Assembly (NCBI RefSeq): GCF_019802045.1
Contig: NZ_JAHVHU010000002.1
Span: 1 to 64,000, forward strand
Length of the DNA: 64,000 nucleotides
Source: Membranihabitans marinus
GTDB lineage: Bacteria; Bacteroidota; Bacteroidia; Chitinophagales; Saprospiraceae
Reading direction: 5' to 3'
Positions 18,691-28,235 of the stretch are shown in pieces. Under the pieces are notes generated by a model. It saw nothing but the letters and a program-made list of their open reading frames with translations, was not told the DNA's origin and ran no database searches. The first letter of the stretch is position 1. The number at the start of each line of letters is the position of its first letter. Made by a program: the position numbers and the translations under genes.

Positions 18691-19704
18691 TTATTTATAA
18701 TTGTGATTTATGTTGTCAAATTTACTATTTTCATTGATAAACAGGTTATTTTGAAACTTTATGTTTTTTAAATTGGTGTCATTTACCGTATAGTATTTCC
18801 GGTGTTTTGAAATTTTGGAAAGTTTACCCAAGATAGTAAAATAAGCCATACTTAGACCCATTAGCTTTTTCCAATCGAACCGCATTCCACTTGAAATAAC
18901 ATACCTTATCAAACGCTGATGCATTTTTATAATTTGTGTTTTATACTTATTTACAGGGTTCTTTAGCAAAAGTAAAAAGTGTCGGTGGTACCTGTTTTTC
19001 ACCGATTGGATACTGGGTGTTTTATTATCTGAATTTTGATTCCGTAAATGATAAGCTTTGCAATCTGGAATTACTCCTATTTTTTTGTTGATATACACAA
19101 GCCTATTTATAAGGTCATTATCTTCGCCGTAATGATCGAAAATAGGATCAAAACCACCGATTTGGTGGATTACGTCAATGGGGATAAACCAAAAGGCTGC
19201 ATTGATGAAGTCAACAGGTATGACTTCCTGTTGATTTAAAAGATGTGTAATAGTTCTTGTTTTACTTCGCTTTAAGTAATTTTCAAAATTTCTATCAAGT
19301 GTATTGCTGTTAAAGTAATGCATGGGGGATAGAATACCATAGTCTGCATTGGATTTTGACACCATCTTCATTCTTCTGATAATTCCTGGTTCACATACTG
19401 TATCTTGATTGACCAAAAACACAAAATTATAGTTATTTTCGATAGCATACCGTAAACCAATATTATTTGCTTTGCCAAAACCTAAATTGACCTCTGAGAA
19501 GAAAGTTATTATTCTATCTCCAAACGATTTTACAATGCTTTTAGAATTATCAGTTGAATTGCAATCAATGATAATTATATCGGAATCTGGATCCTCAATT
19601 AATGATTGAATGCAGTTTTGAATCCACGCTTCTCCGTTGTACGTAACAATGATAATCAATACATCTTGATTGACAGTGGATCTATTTTTTAAATCTTGTT
19701 GCAT
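18691..19704 (-). CDS. Glycosyltransferase family 2, rhamnosyltransferase-like
   Basis: A 337-residue GT2 with VLIIIVTYNGEAWIQNCIQS, IIDCNSTDNS, NIGLRYAIENNYNFVFLVNQDT (NQDT replaces DxD, as in WbbL/RfbN-like rhamnosyltransferases) and GEDNDLINRL for the catalytic region. The N-terminus overlaps the sulfotransferase gene by 23 bp. dTDP-rhamnose precursors could come from RfbA and RfbB in this window, but RfbC and RfbD are not seen here, so rhamnose transfer is only a suggestion. Confidence 0.85.
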   Translation of the reverse strand: MQQDLKNRSTVNQDVLIIIVTYNGEAWIQNCIQSLIEDPDSDIIIIDCNSTDNSKSIVKSFGDRIITFFSEVNLGFGKANNIGLRYAIENNYNFVFLVNQDTVCEPGIIRRMKMVSKSNADYGILSPMHYFNSNTLDRNFENYLKRSKTRTITHLLNQQEVIPVDFINAAFWFIPIDVIHQIGGFDPIFDHYGEDNDLINRLVYINKKIGVIPDCKAYHLRNQNSDNKTPSIQSVKNRYHRHFLLLLKNPVNKYKTQIIKMHQRLIRYVISSGMRFDWKKLMGLSMAYFTILGKLSKISKHRKYYTVNDTNLKNIKFQNNLFINENSKFDNINHNYK

Positions 19705-20437
19705 ATCTTGATAGTAAATAACGATACTTAAAATAGGTTTTCATCGGTAACTGTGACCATAAGAGGTCTAAGCCTTTTTTTCGTTCTTCAAATTCATAGT
19801 TTAAGAGTTGTAAGTCATTTTCATAGTAATTATTAATGAGTTTTTTTCTTTCTCTATTATAGAACAACGAATAATGATCAAATATCTTTAGTGATTTATT
19901 TATTCTGGTATCAAAAAATTTAGATGGTAAATTCAGATCGTTAATTACATTTTGTAATCCCTCTCTGATATTTTCAAATTTTATTACTTGATTATAAGCA
20001 ATATGTTTATTATCTAGAAAGAAAAAAGTTGATTGCGGATATAAATGGTCTCCCCTATAAATGATATTTTTCTTTGAATTCATGACTTTTTGGTATGGTC
20101 CTGTCCCTTGTATGAAATCATTAAACGAACCATAGAGGTTGTGCATAAAAGATATGTATTTATAATCTGAGAATGCTCGGTCATATGGATTCCGAACTAT
20201 TATGAATTTATAATAATCATTCCATTGTTGTTTTGAAATATATCCATAATCTATCAGTTGTTGTGGAGTAGCATGCTGAAGATGAATTTTGTTCTTATCG
20301 CACCATCCCATTAATGTGGTGTAGTTAGCTTTCTCCCATTCCCCCTTTTGAGGCCTCACTTCAAACGCTTTTTCGACTGAACTTCCAGCACACTTTGGAA
20401 TGTGAATGAAAATTACTTTATGTTTATGATCTATCAT
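19682..20437 (-). CDS. PAPS-dependent carbohydrate sulfotransferase
   Basis: A 251-residue Sulfotransfer_2-type protein. The 5'-phosphosulfate loop is FIHIPKCAGSS (10-20) and the 3'-phosphate motif is IVRNPYDRAFSDY. It is cytosolic with no transmembrane segment. The enzyme would transfer sulfate from PAPS to the nascent glycan. The start overlaps the flippase stop by 4 bp (20434-20437), indicating tight coupling. Sulfated capsular or exopolysaccharides are known in other bacteria; assignment to this glycan is inference from position. Confidence 0.82.
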   Translation of the reverse strand: MIDHKHKVIFIHIPKCAGSSVEKAFEVRPQKGEWEKANYTTLMGWCDKNKIHLQHATPQQLIDYGYISKQQWNDYYKFIIVRNPYDRAFSDYKYISFMHNLYGSFNDFIQGTGPYQKVMNSKKNIIYRGDHLYPQSTFFFLDNKHIAYNQVIKFENIREGLQNVINDLNLPSKFFDTRINKSLKIFDHYSLFYNRERKKLINNYYENDLQLLNYEFEERKKGLDLLWSQLPMKTYFKYRYLLSRYATRFKK

Positions 20438-21864
20438 TTGTTAGAATTAAATGTTTTAATAACTTCTTGAATAAGTTTTTTTTCTCCGAGGTAAAGAACT
20501 ATCCCATAAATGATTAGGGGGATTGTAAGTGATATAATAGTAGGCATGTTAATTTGGTGGAATTCCGGTTTTATTAGAATAATCGTAAAAATCAAAATCA
20601 TGTTCGAGAATGATATGTAGACCATGCTTCTTAGCTGACCCATTATTGATAATCCTATTGAATCTTTTATTTGAAAAAATGTGACGAATAGATTAAAAAT
20701 ATCTGCTAGCAATTTTCCAATAGCAATAGCAAATACGCTGATATAAGCACCTACTAAAATTCCGATAATTACACTTGGTCTTTTTAAATATATCTCTTTA
20801 AATATTAGATCTGTCCTTCCGCGTGAGATAATGACAGATCCTAATAGTGAGTTTATAGATGCAATCATACCTGAGATTGAGAAAATCTTGATAAATGGAA
20901 CAGCCTCAATCCATTGGTCGCCGAAAACGATAAGAACAAATTCTTTGGCGTAAAAATAAACCATTATCATGAGTGGAAAACTAATCGAAATCACAATTTT
21001 GATTATTTTCACGTAATACTTTTTTATTTTGGCTGGATCATCTTGAATTTTTGAAAAAGATGGCAAAAACACGGCTGATAATACCTTGGATATGTTCGTT
21101 GTGGGTAATTTGATTATGGCATAGGATTTGGAGTAAATCCCCAAGCTCTTTTGATTATACATTTTTCCAATTAGGAAGTTATCAATGTTTGAAGAGAAGT
21201 AAGTTATGGAAGAATTTATAAACAAGGCTGATGACAATTTAGTATACCTCAGGATGCTCGACCACTTCAAAATGAATGAAGGTCGCCAATCGGTCAAAGT
21301 CCATATTAAAATAGTACTTAAAAATCCCTGTAATACTAACTGTATTGCTAAAGCCCATTCACCAAAACCAATGTAAGCTAATACAATTCCAGTACCTCCT
21401 GAAATAGCTGCAGCCAATAAATTTCTTATAGCAAGACTTTTAAAGTCCATACTTTTTAAAAAAAGGGCGGTAGGAACTAAGCTAATTGCAGTTATTGTAA
21501 AACTTATGGAAATAAATTTTATCAAAGGAACTAATTGTGGTTCATTATAAATGTTGGCTATGAGAGGGGCTGATATAAAAAAGATAATTGATAGGAAAAG
21601 ACCCACTATTAAATTCAACCAAAATATTGAACTAAGATCATTGGTGGTTACATCTTTTTTCTGAATAATAGAACTCTTAAACCCAAAATCTATTAAGATG
21701 CCCGAGAAATTTGAAAAAACCGTTATCATTGCAATGATACCAAATTGTGACGGCGTAATTAACCTGGCCAGGACCATTGTAATTACAATGCCAATAATTT
21801 GGCTGCCATATTGGGAGATTGAGTTCCAATACAGTCCTTTTAAAGTTGACTTTCGTAGCGACAC
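20434..21864 (-). CDS. Wzx-type polysaccharide flippase (WzxC-like MATE/MOP family)
   Basis: A 476-residue inner-membrane protein with 12-14 hydrophobic segments. The start SLRKSTLKGLYWNSISQYGSQIIGIVI and the LARLITPSQFGIIAM motif are characteristic of the polysaccharide-transporter (WzxC) branch of the MOP superfamily. It would move the lipid-linked repeat unit across the inner membrane. It is the first gene of the minus-strand operon, and its upstream region (21865-22425) must hold the island promoter. Composition is AT-rich like the genes after it. Confidence 0.9.
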   Translation of the reverse strand: MSLRKSTLKGLYWNSISQYGSQIIGIVITMVLARLITPSQFGIIAMITVFSNFSGILIDFGFKSSIIQKKDVTTNDLSSIFWLNLIVGLFLSIIFFISAPLIANIYNEPQLVPLIKFISISFTITAISLVPTALFLKSMDFKSLAIRNLLAAAISGGTGIVLAYIGFGEWALAIQLVLQGFLSTILIWTLTDWRPSFILKWSSILRYTKLSSALFINSSITYFSSNIDNFLIGKMYNQKSLGIYSKSYAIIKLPTTNISKVLSAVFLPSFSKIQDDPAKIKKYYVKIIKIVISISFPLMIMVYFYAKEFVLIVFGDQWIEAVPFIKIFSISGMIASINSLLGSVIISRGRTDLIFKEIYLKRPSVIIGILVGAYISVFAIAIGKLLADIFNLFVTFFQIKDSIGLSIMGQLRSMVYISFSNMILIFTIILIKPEFHQINMPTIISLTIPLIIYGIVLYLGEKKLIQEVIKTFNSNK

Positions 21865-22425
21865 TCTATGTTATTAGTAGGTAGTAATATTATATTTTAT
21901 CATGGATTGAATATTTTCCGCAAATCCATTCTGCGGGATAAAACGAGAATTCCTCTTCAGAATTGCTCGGCGAAGGTTCAGAAGAGACCGGAGATGGTTT
22001 TTTCTTTTAAAGACAAGCTTTACTAAGGGGTGATGGTGAATGATTGATTGTTAATGGAGTTTTAGTGTTAGTCCTTGGTGGTCGATCACTGAATCATGCC
22101 ATTAGAACGATTTTACAATTTAGTCAGATTTATGATTTCTGATTTCATATCAAAGAGAGAAGTTTTTCAAAAGTGATCACTGGAAAAAACGGTCCCGCCG
22201 GTTATTACTATTTGTTTTCCATTTCGACTCATTAAATGGTGCTTTGTCTGTGATTAATTATTCGAGTGTCGCTATCGGTCATCCGTATCGCACTTTTTTT
22301 AATAAATATATTTCTTGATTCTTTTGGAGGGTAGGTATTTCTCCCTCAATTAAAGAATTATTTCCGGTTTTATTGTCTTTTATGGACATGATTTTAATCT
22401 CTGCATCTTGTGATATTGGTACGCT
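21865..22425. other. AT-rich upstream region of the glycan operon
   Basis: I see no gene here. This 560-bp stretch separates the flippase start from the repeat block that begins near 22426 and should include the promoter of the leftward operon. I could not pick out a convincing promoter or a repeat. It marks the right boundary of the AT-rich island. Confidence 0.5.
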
Positions 22426-23049
22426 GGCGCTTTTGGTAGTTGGTGTCAGACACTTGCCGGGCGAGCCTTGTGGGTGGGGTAGTGTCTGACACCTAAAGTG
22501 ATTTCCCCAACTGGGATAGAAGGCACTGCACTGTCTGGTGCGAGGTGGCTTACGTCTGACCAGTCTGCCCCATCCGATTCGTGCATTCTGTGACCGCGCT
22601 GCGGTCAAAAGGATTATATGATCCGGTGGCTAATAAACTTGGACCGCTCTGCGGTCGTGTTTTCAGGATTAATCCGGGTGTTAAGCCTGTTAGGTCGCTG
22701 CGCTTTCGGTACGCCTCGCTGTTGGGTCGCTGCGTTTTTTTGGTTAAAATGTACCGAGCCGCTGGCTCTTATATGATCCTTTATCCGTTATTCCCCCCGG
22801 TTGAAACCGGGGGCTATTACATGATTCGAGCCGACGGCTCTGACCGGACGCTGCGCTGTTGGTTGCTGCGGTATTGGGGCGCTGGCGCTATTGGGTCGCT
22901 GACGCTTTTGGTACGCCTCCCTGCTCCGCGACGGGAGGTAAACATCGCTGCTGGGACGCCTACATCTACAATCTATAATCTATAATCTAAGTCCTAAGTA
23001 CTAAGTTCTAAACTCCATCAACCAACAACAATTTAATATGCCATCCGAA
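22426..23049. repeat. Composite palindromic repeat block, copy 1
   Basis: Positions 22435-22690 hold a ~255-bp composite. A 13-bp inverted repeat (GGTGTCAGACACT at 22442-22454 and its complement at 22481-22493) leads, followed by the palindromes GACCGC-GCT-GCGGTC and GACCGC-TCT-GCGGTC. A near-identical copy lies at 24470-24727. A second element at 22741-22840 has three hairpins in a row (GAGCC-GCT-GGCTC, CCCCCGGTT/AACCGGGGG, GAGCC-GAC-GGCTC). Minihairpin units and a CCTCCC/GGGAGG stem follow. A 7-nt array (22965-23040) reaches almost to the next stop at 23050. Confidence 0.85.
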
Positions 23050-24282
23050 TCAATGCGCAGCAACCTCCTCGTGATCCAGAAAGCTGATCAGATCGATAGT
23101 CTGTATGCCTTCCACAGTATTTCCCGAATATGAATCCATGGTGATCACCGTCTTGGGGTAGTTGTCATCGATAGCCTGTAGATTACCAAATTCCCGTTCC
23201 ATTGTTTTAGGATCGTGAATGTTTAGTGCAACCTGGATATATGCTTTCTCGCCTTCTTTTTCTGCTATAAAATCTATTTCTTTATTTTTGAGTTGACCTA
23301 CCTTTACATCGAATCCCTGGAAAAGCAAATGATTATAGACGATATTTTCCATGATTTTACCCGCGTCTTCCAGTCGGTATCCCCAGATACCATTTCGGAT
23401 GCCTAAATTCTCAAAGTAATATTTTTCGCCGATTTCAAACATTCGTTTGCCAACCATGTCGTACCGGGAAGCCGGGTGGATCAAAAATGCATTGGTCAGG
23501 TGTTGTACATAAGTTTGTACCTGATTGGGAGCAATATTCACTCGTTGCGATTTGAGAAAATCACTTATTTTTTTTGCCGAGAAAATGCTGCCGGTGTGGG
23601 CGGCCAAAAACAGAACCAATTGTTCCAGGAAATGTACATTTCTCACTCCGTATCTGTGTACTACATCTCGAAATACGATGGTGTTGTATATGTTTTTTAA
23701 ATATTCAAACACGACAGAATCTGTAAGCTCCAAGTGGACCAAATAGGGCAATCCGCCAAATTTCATGTATTGATCCAGACTCTTCTTTCCTTTTTGCAAT
23801 TGATGAAAATTTAAAAACTCGGGATAGGATAAACTATAGACCGATATTTCAATGTATCTGCCGCTTAAATGACCTGATATGTCCGTGGATAGCAGATTTG
23901 CATTGCTTCCCGTACAGTAGAGGTCTACGTCTTCATCTAACAATAAGGACCGCAGAGCGGATCCAAAATCAGAAATATCCTGGATCTCGTCGATAAAAAC
24001 ATAGGTTGTGCCTGACCTGGATTTATGTTGCAATACATAGTCATGCAGATCTTTTGCTGTTTTTATAAATGAAAATGCCAGGTCTTCCTTGTTAATGTAT
24101 ATGATCTTATCCTCCCTATGGGATTTCTGCAACAATTGAATTATTTGATAGATCAAGTAACTTTTGCCGACTCTGCGCTGTCCTGTAAATACCTTAATTA
24201 TATTCTGATTCATGAACGGCTTGACCTTTTCCAGGTAGTGGGGTCTTGTCAGAACATTTTTTGGTATTTTGAAATTCATCAA
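23050..24282 (-). CDS. AAA_14 / DUF4143 ATPase (first of three)
   Basis: A 410-residue ATPase. The Walker A motif is GQRRVGKS (34-41) and Walker B is YVFIDEIQD (94-102); CTGSNANLLS looks like sensor 1. The C-terminal DUF4143 region contains EIDFIAEKEGEKAYIQV, which resembles the core of PD-(D/E)XK nuclease-like folds but has Gln in place of the usual E-x-K. These proteins are common, often multi-copy, in Bacteroidota and archaea, and their function is unknown. No partner gene is adjacent; repeats flank both sides. Confidence 0.85.
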   Translation of the reverse strand: MMNFKIPKNVLTRPHYLEKVKPFMNQNIIKVFTGQRRVGKSYLIYQIIQLLQKSHREDKIIYINKEDLAFSFIKTAKDLHDYVLQHKSRSGTTYVFIDEIQDISDFGSALRSLLLDEDVDLYCTGSNANLLSTDISGHLSGRYIEISVYSLSYPEFLNFHQLQKGKKSLDQYMKFGGLPYLVHLELTDSVVFEYLKNIYNTIVFRDVVHRYGVRNVHFLEQLVLFLAAHTGSIFSAKKISDFLKSQRVNIAPNQVQTYVQHLTNAFLIHPASRYDMVGKRMFEIGEKYYFENLGIRNGIWGYRLEDAGKIMENIVYNHLLFQGFDVKVGQLKNKEIDFIAEKEGEKAYIQVALNIHDPKTMEREFGNLQAIDDNYPKTVITMDSYSGNTVEGIQTIDLISFLDHEEVAAH

Positions 24283-24339
24283 GATTAAATCGTAATTATA
24301 ACTTTATGCGAATATAGTAAAAATTATAAACATGATTAT

Positions 24340-25178
24340 AGCTTTTGGGACGCCTCCCTGCTCCGCGACGGGAGGTAAACTTCGTTGTTGGGTCGCTGGC
24401 GCTATTAGGACACTCCGCTGTTGGGACACTCCGCTGTTGGGACGCTACGCTGTTGGTACGCTCCGCTTTGGTAGTTGGTGTCAGACACTTGCCGGGCGAG
24501 CCTTGTGGGTGGGGTAGTGTCTGACACCTAAAGTGATTTCCCCAACTGGGATAGAAGGCACTGCACTGCCTGGTGCGAGGTGGCTTACGTCTGACCAGTC
24601 TGCCCCATCCGATTCGTGCATTCTGTGACCGCGCTGCGGTCAAAAGGATTTTATGATCCGGTGGCTAATTAAACTTGGACCGCTCTGCGGTCGTGTTTTC
24701 AGGATTAATCCGGGTGTTAAGCCTGTTGGGGCATTGACGCTGTTGGGTCGCTGGCGCTATTAGGACACTCCGCTGTTGGGACGCTGCGCTTTTTTTTGGT
24801 TAAAATGTACCGAGCCGCTGGCTCTTATATGATCCTTTATACGTTAATCCCTCGGTTGAAACCGGGGGCTATTACATGATTCGAGCTGACGGCTCTGACC
24901 GGTCGCTGGCGCTATTGGGACGCTCCGCTTTGGGTCGCCTCCCTGCTTTGCGACGGGAGGTAAATTTCATTTTTAGGACGCTGCGCTGCTGGTTGTTCCC
25001 GTACTGGGGTACTGTGCCCCAACGACCGTCCGCACGTCGCCGAAGCTTTAGCGGAGGAACAAGGTTCCTAGCGCACGCAGTGTCCCCAAACGGCGAAGCC
25101 TCCAAACTACAAACAGCCGAAGGCTCCAAACGGCCGAAGGCCCTCAAACGCACGCAGTGCCCAAACGACCAAAAGTCC
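24340..25178. repeat. Composite palindromic repeat block, copy 2, with GNA-hairpin array
   Basis: Minihairpin units at 24345-24470 include GC-GGA-GC and GC-GTA-GC on the minus strand. The composite with the 13-bp inverted repeat lies at 24470-24727 and the three-hairpin element at 24797-24896. More units and a CCTCCC/GGGAGG stem follow. From 25021 to 25172 there is an array of small hairpins with different stems around GNA loops: GGC-GAA-GCC, AGCC-GAA-GGCT, GGCC-GAA-GGCC, GCAC-GCA-GTGC. The array ends at the stop codon of the next ATPase gene. No gene is seen. Confidence 0.85.
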
Positions 25179-26378
25179 CTAATATAAAAAGCCGAACATC
25201 CACAAGGGGATTATTCCTGCGACGCCATATTCGATGTCATCTTTGACGATATAGGCATTTTTCTTGTTTTTGAGGTTTCCCTGTGCTTTGCTTTTTCCAC
25301 CTATTTCAATTATATACCTGGTATCGACCAAAAAATCTGCGTCACCAGACCAATGGATAGTTTCGATATCTTGAATCTGATTCATAAAGAAAGTTTCACG
25401 TAGTGTGCCTCTATCTGTCTGTTCTCCGGCTAATGCAAATTGCAGATTACTGTTATTCAGATATAGTTTTTCGGGTTTTCTCAATACAGCCATGCCCTGT
25501 GTGTCTTTACGTAGTTGCTGTATGAGTCGTGCCTTTTCCAATAGATGCAATACCCGCATAAGAGCCGGCCGTGATATATTGGTGGTTCTGCTTAACTTAC
25601 TTATATTTGGTGTGAATGGCACGCTGGTTGAAATAACGTACAACAGTTTTTTGATTTTTACTAACATCTCATAATTAAGGTTTTCCACAGCTGCCAGGTC
25701 TATATCGATAATCAGATTCACTGTATGCAATAATCGCTGTAGGTATTCATTTTCGCCTTCAATAAAATACGGATAAGCTCCATATCGCAGGTATTCCTTA
25801 AATTCTGCTATGGGCTTTATATTATCATTGATCGTCCGGGCTATTTCCACATGATCTTCCAATATTTCCGACAGAGTCCATGTAGTAAACGATATATCTT
25901 TTTTGAGTTGAATATATTCCCGAAGAGATAGCTCCTTTAAACTATACGAAATAGCTCTCCGGCTTAAATCAGATTCGCCAGAATAAACTTCAAGTATCGA
26001 CGAAGAGGTAAAAATCACCTGCAGATCCGGGACATTATCATAAATAAGTTTTAATTCCCTAGACCAACGAGGATACTTATGTACTTCATCCAGTAATAAA
26101 TAATTGCCTCCTTCTTTCGAAAAACGTTCTGCCAATTCCAACATTCCAACATCCTGGAAAAACAGATCGTCCATGGCTACATAAAGTGCGGAGCCATCAT
26201 TAGGCAGCTTTTTGGCAAGATACTGTAACAATAAAGTTGTTTTCCCACTTCCCCGCGCACCTGTGATCCCGATCAACCTGTTATTCCAATTGATTTTATC
26301 GGCCAGATACCTTTCAAAATGCAATGGCACTGTTTGTGCTTTTCTTTGTGATGTAATTTGTAATCGCTCTATATTCAT
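25179..26378 (-). CDS. AAA_14 / DUF4143-like ATPase (second of three)
   Basis: A 399-residue paralogue of the gene at 28784. Walker A is GARGSGKT (40-47), Walker B is YLLLDEVHKY (93-102), and FTSSSILEV is a sensor-1-like strand. A winged-helix-like segment follows (ISKLSRTTNISRPALMRVLH). The C-terminal GDADFLVDTRYIIEIGGKSK has the D...ExxGK spacing of a nuclease-like fold. Both paralogues end in WxFGFLY. Function unknown; possibilities raised for the family include DNA repair and mobile or defence roles, none shown by this sequence. Confidence 0.82.
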   Translation of the reverse strand: MNIERLQITSQRKAQTVPLHFERYLADKINWNNRLIGITGARGSGKTTLLLQYLAKKLPNDGSALYVAMDDLFFQDVGMLELAERFSKEGGNYLLLDEVHKYPRWSRELKLIYDNVPDLQVIFTSSSILEVYSGESDLSRRAISYSLKELSLREYIQLKKDISFTTWTLSEILEDHVEIARTINDNIKPIAEFKEYLRYGAYPYFIEGENEYLQRLLHTVNLIIDIDLAAVENLNYEMLVKIKKLLYVISTSVPFTPNISKLSRTTNISRPALMRVLHLLEKARLIQQLRKDTQGMAVLRKPEKLYLNNSNLQFALAGEQTDRGTLRETFFMNQIQDIETIHWSGDADFLVDTRYIIEIGGKSKAQGNLKNKKNAYIVKDDIEYGVAGIIPLWMFGFLY

Positions 26379-26499
26379 GACGACCAGGAAATGATGGCTT
26401 AATTGTAAAATGTAATTTACAAAATTCGATGGTTATTGTAAAAGATAATTTACAAAATTGGGTGACATCAATTTTATGTACTTCTTGCGCAGCTTATCT

Positions 26500-27059
26500 T
26501 TTGGTACGCTGGGCCTCCCTGCTTCCCTACTTCGTCACGGGAGGTAAACTTCGCTGTTGGTACGCTGGCGCTGTTGGGATGCTGCGTTTTTTTGGTTAAA
26601 ATGTGCCGAGCCGCTGGCTCTTATATGATCCTTTATCCGTTATTCCCCCGGTTGAAACCGGGGGCTATTACATGATTCGAGCCGACGGCTCTGATCGTAC
26701 GCTGCGCTGTTGAGACGCTGACGCTGTTGAGACGCTGACGCTGTTGGGACGCTGCGCTTTGGTAGTTGGTGTCAGACACTTGCCGGGCGAGCCTTGTGGG
26801 TGGGGTAGTGTCTGACACCTAAAGTGATTTCCCCAACTGGGATAGAAGGCGCTGGCGCTGTTGGGGCGCTGACGCTGATGGGTCGCTTCGGTAGTGGGGC
26901 ACTGTGCCCAAACGCCCCTCCCAAATCCGTCCGCGTGTCGCCGTAGCTTTAGCGGAGGAACAAAGTTCTAAGTGCACCCAGCGTCCAAACCCCAAACGAG
27001 CGCAGCTCCCAAACCGCCGTCAGGCGCCAAACCTGCCCCTCCCAACGACCTGTCTTTCT
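26500..27059. repeat. Composite palindromic repeat block, copy 3
   Basis: A CCTCCC/GGGAGG stem and minihairpin units begin the block. The three-hairpin element is at 26592-26692. A shortened composite with the 13-bp inverted repeat is at 26761-26850. Then comes a GNA/GNNA hairpin array (about 26885-27050), including GAGC-GCA-GCTC and GCC-GTCA-GGC, ending at the stop of the WecF-like gene. The order of modules is similar to that in 24340-25178 but not identical. No gene is seen. Confidence 0.8.
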
Positions 27060-28235
27060 TTATCTCCCGACCAGCCGCCTGTATTGTTCAGCTATGGTGT
27101 CCAATCCAAAATTTTGATACAGTAATTCCTGGTTGCGTCTTTTTTCTTCATCGTGTAAGACCGGTGCTTTATGCTGATGATCTTTCATTGAAAAAACCCG
27201 GAACCCCTGTCCGGTGTAATACCGGTAGAACCCGGATTCTTCTGGCAGTACGATGGGGATGTGGTTTTGAAGGCAATACAAAAGGTTGCCTCCGCCCATC
27301 CCACGCATTTGAGGCATCCAGGCCAGTTTGACCCGGCTAAGTACATTGAAGTAGCTCTGGCGGTTTAGAAATCGATGGAGAAAAAGCGCCTTATCACCCA
27401 TTTTGTTCCGGGCTGCTTTTCGCACCAGGGCTTCATACCGTTTGTTCGCTCCGTAGGAAAAAGGAATGATGATGCGGTCATATCCGGCAATCAGCTCTTC
27501 ACTCAAGGCTTTGATGCCGTCCAGATGGTTGACCGTCACAGCCCCCGAATGGCCGAATAACAGATCGCGGTGCCGGAGGTCCGGCACATTTTTATGGATT
27601 TTCTGCCCCATGGCAAATGGGGCGTATTCCATGTGCGTCAGATCATACCGATCCCTGATCATGTGGTATTCGGCCGGATTCCAATGCGCAAATCGGTCGA
27701 TGCGTTGCAAATCTTTTTGGTATTGGTCGTCTTCGCGACGAAGGATATCCAGTACCCGTTGAAATTTTAATTGGTAATACTGGGGGTTTTGCATAGAATC
27801 ATAATACGCCCGGGTGGCCGTACCCAGGTATTCCCGGATCACCGCTCGCCGGTGGTAGTATTCATACCCATAAAAGATCCAGGTCACTGGCATGTCCGCC
27901 GGGATAAACGGCAGCAGGTGTTTGCGAAATCGGCCGGGCAAAGAATGAAATAGAACCTGTCGGTATCTCTTCATGCCCGAGCTCCGGAGTATTTTTTTCA
28001 TCCCTGCGATGGAGATGCGGGTGACCTCCTGGTCTTCCGGAGTACCCTGTTTCCGCCTGGCTGTGCCGACGACGTAATAGTCGTTGTGGGAATCTGGAGC
28101 ATAGGTCTTTTGATGCCGAATGAAGCCCTGGTGAAATTTATCGTCAATGCAAAGGTGCAGGTTCATGGGGTGTTTTATGGTGTAGGGGTTTGGTCTTGGA
28201 TTTTGATGGCCGCTTAACTTCTCCGGTTTTGCCAA
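27060..28235 (-). CDS. WecF-like (Glyco_transf_56) glycosyltransferase
   Basis: The likely start is Met24 (ATG at 28166), giving MNLHLCIDDKFHQGFIRHQK at the N-terminus; the annotated ATG at 28235 adds a low-complexity leader. The protein resembles TDP-Fuc4NAc:lipid II transferases. It has WIFYGYEYYHRR near the acceptor region, LLFGHSGAVTVNHLDGIKAL, RIIIPFSYGANKRYE, and MPQMRGMGGGNLLYCLQNHIPIVLP at the donor site. It would add a 4-amino-4,6-dideoxy sugar from a dTDP donor, which fits RfbA and RfbB in this window. No aminotransferase of the FdtB/WecE type is recognised here. Confidence 0.65.
   Translation of the reverse strand: MAKPEKLSGHQNPRPNPYTIKHPMNLHLCIDDKFHQGFIRHQKTYAPDSHNDYYVVGTARRKQGTPEDQEVTRISIAGMKKILRSSGMKRYRQVLFHSLPGRFRKHLLPFIPADMPVTWIFYGYEYYHRRAVIREYLGTATRAYYDSMQNPQYYQLKFQRVLDILRREDDQYQKDLQRIDRFAHWNPAEYHMIRDRYDLTHMEYAPFAMGQKIHKNVPDLRHRDLLFGHSGAVTVNHLDGIKALSEELIAGYDRIIIPFSYGANKRYEALVRKAARNKMGDKALFLHRFLNRQSYFNVLSRVKLAWMPQMRGMGGGNLLYCLQNHIPIVLPEESGFYRYYTGQGFRVFSMKDHQHKAPVLHDEEKRRNQELLYQNFGLDTIAEQYRRLVGR

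Noticed and set aside
24296-24643. Small open frames beginning MTAARSQNARIGWG, also present at 22279-22608 and (diverged) 35535-35921.
   Set aside because: They translate the composite repeat itself; they recur only because the DNA repeat recurs, and they differ in length and ending at each locus.
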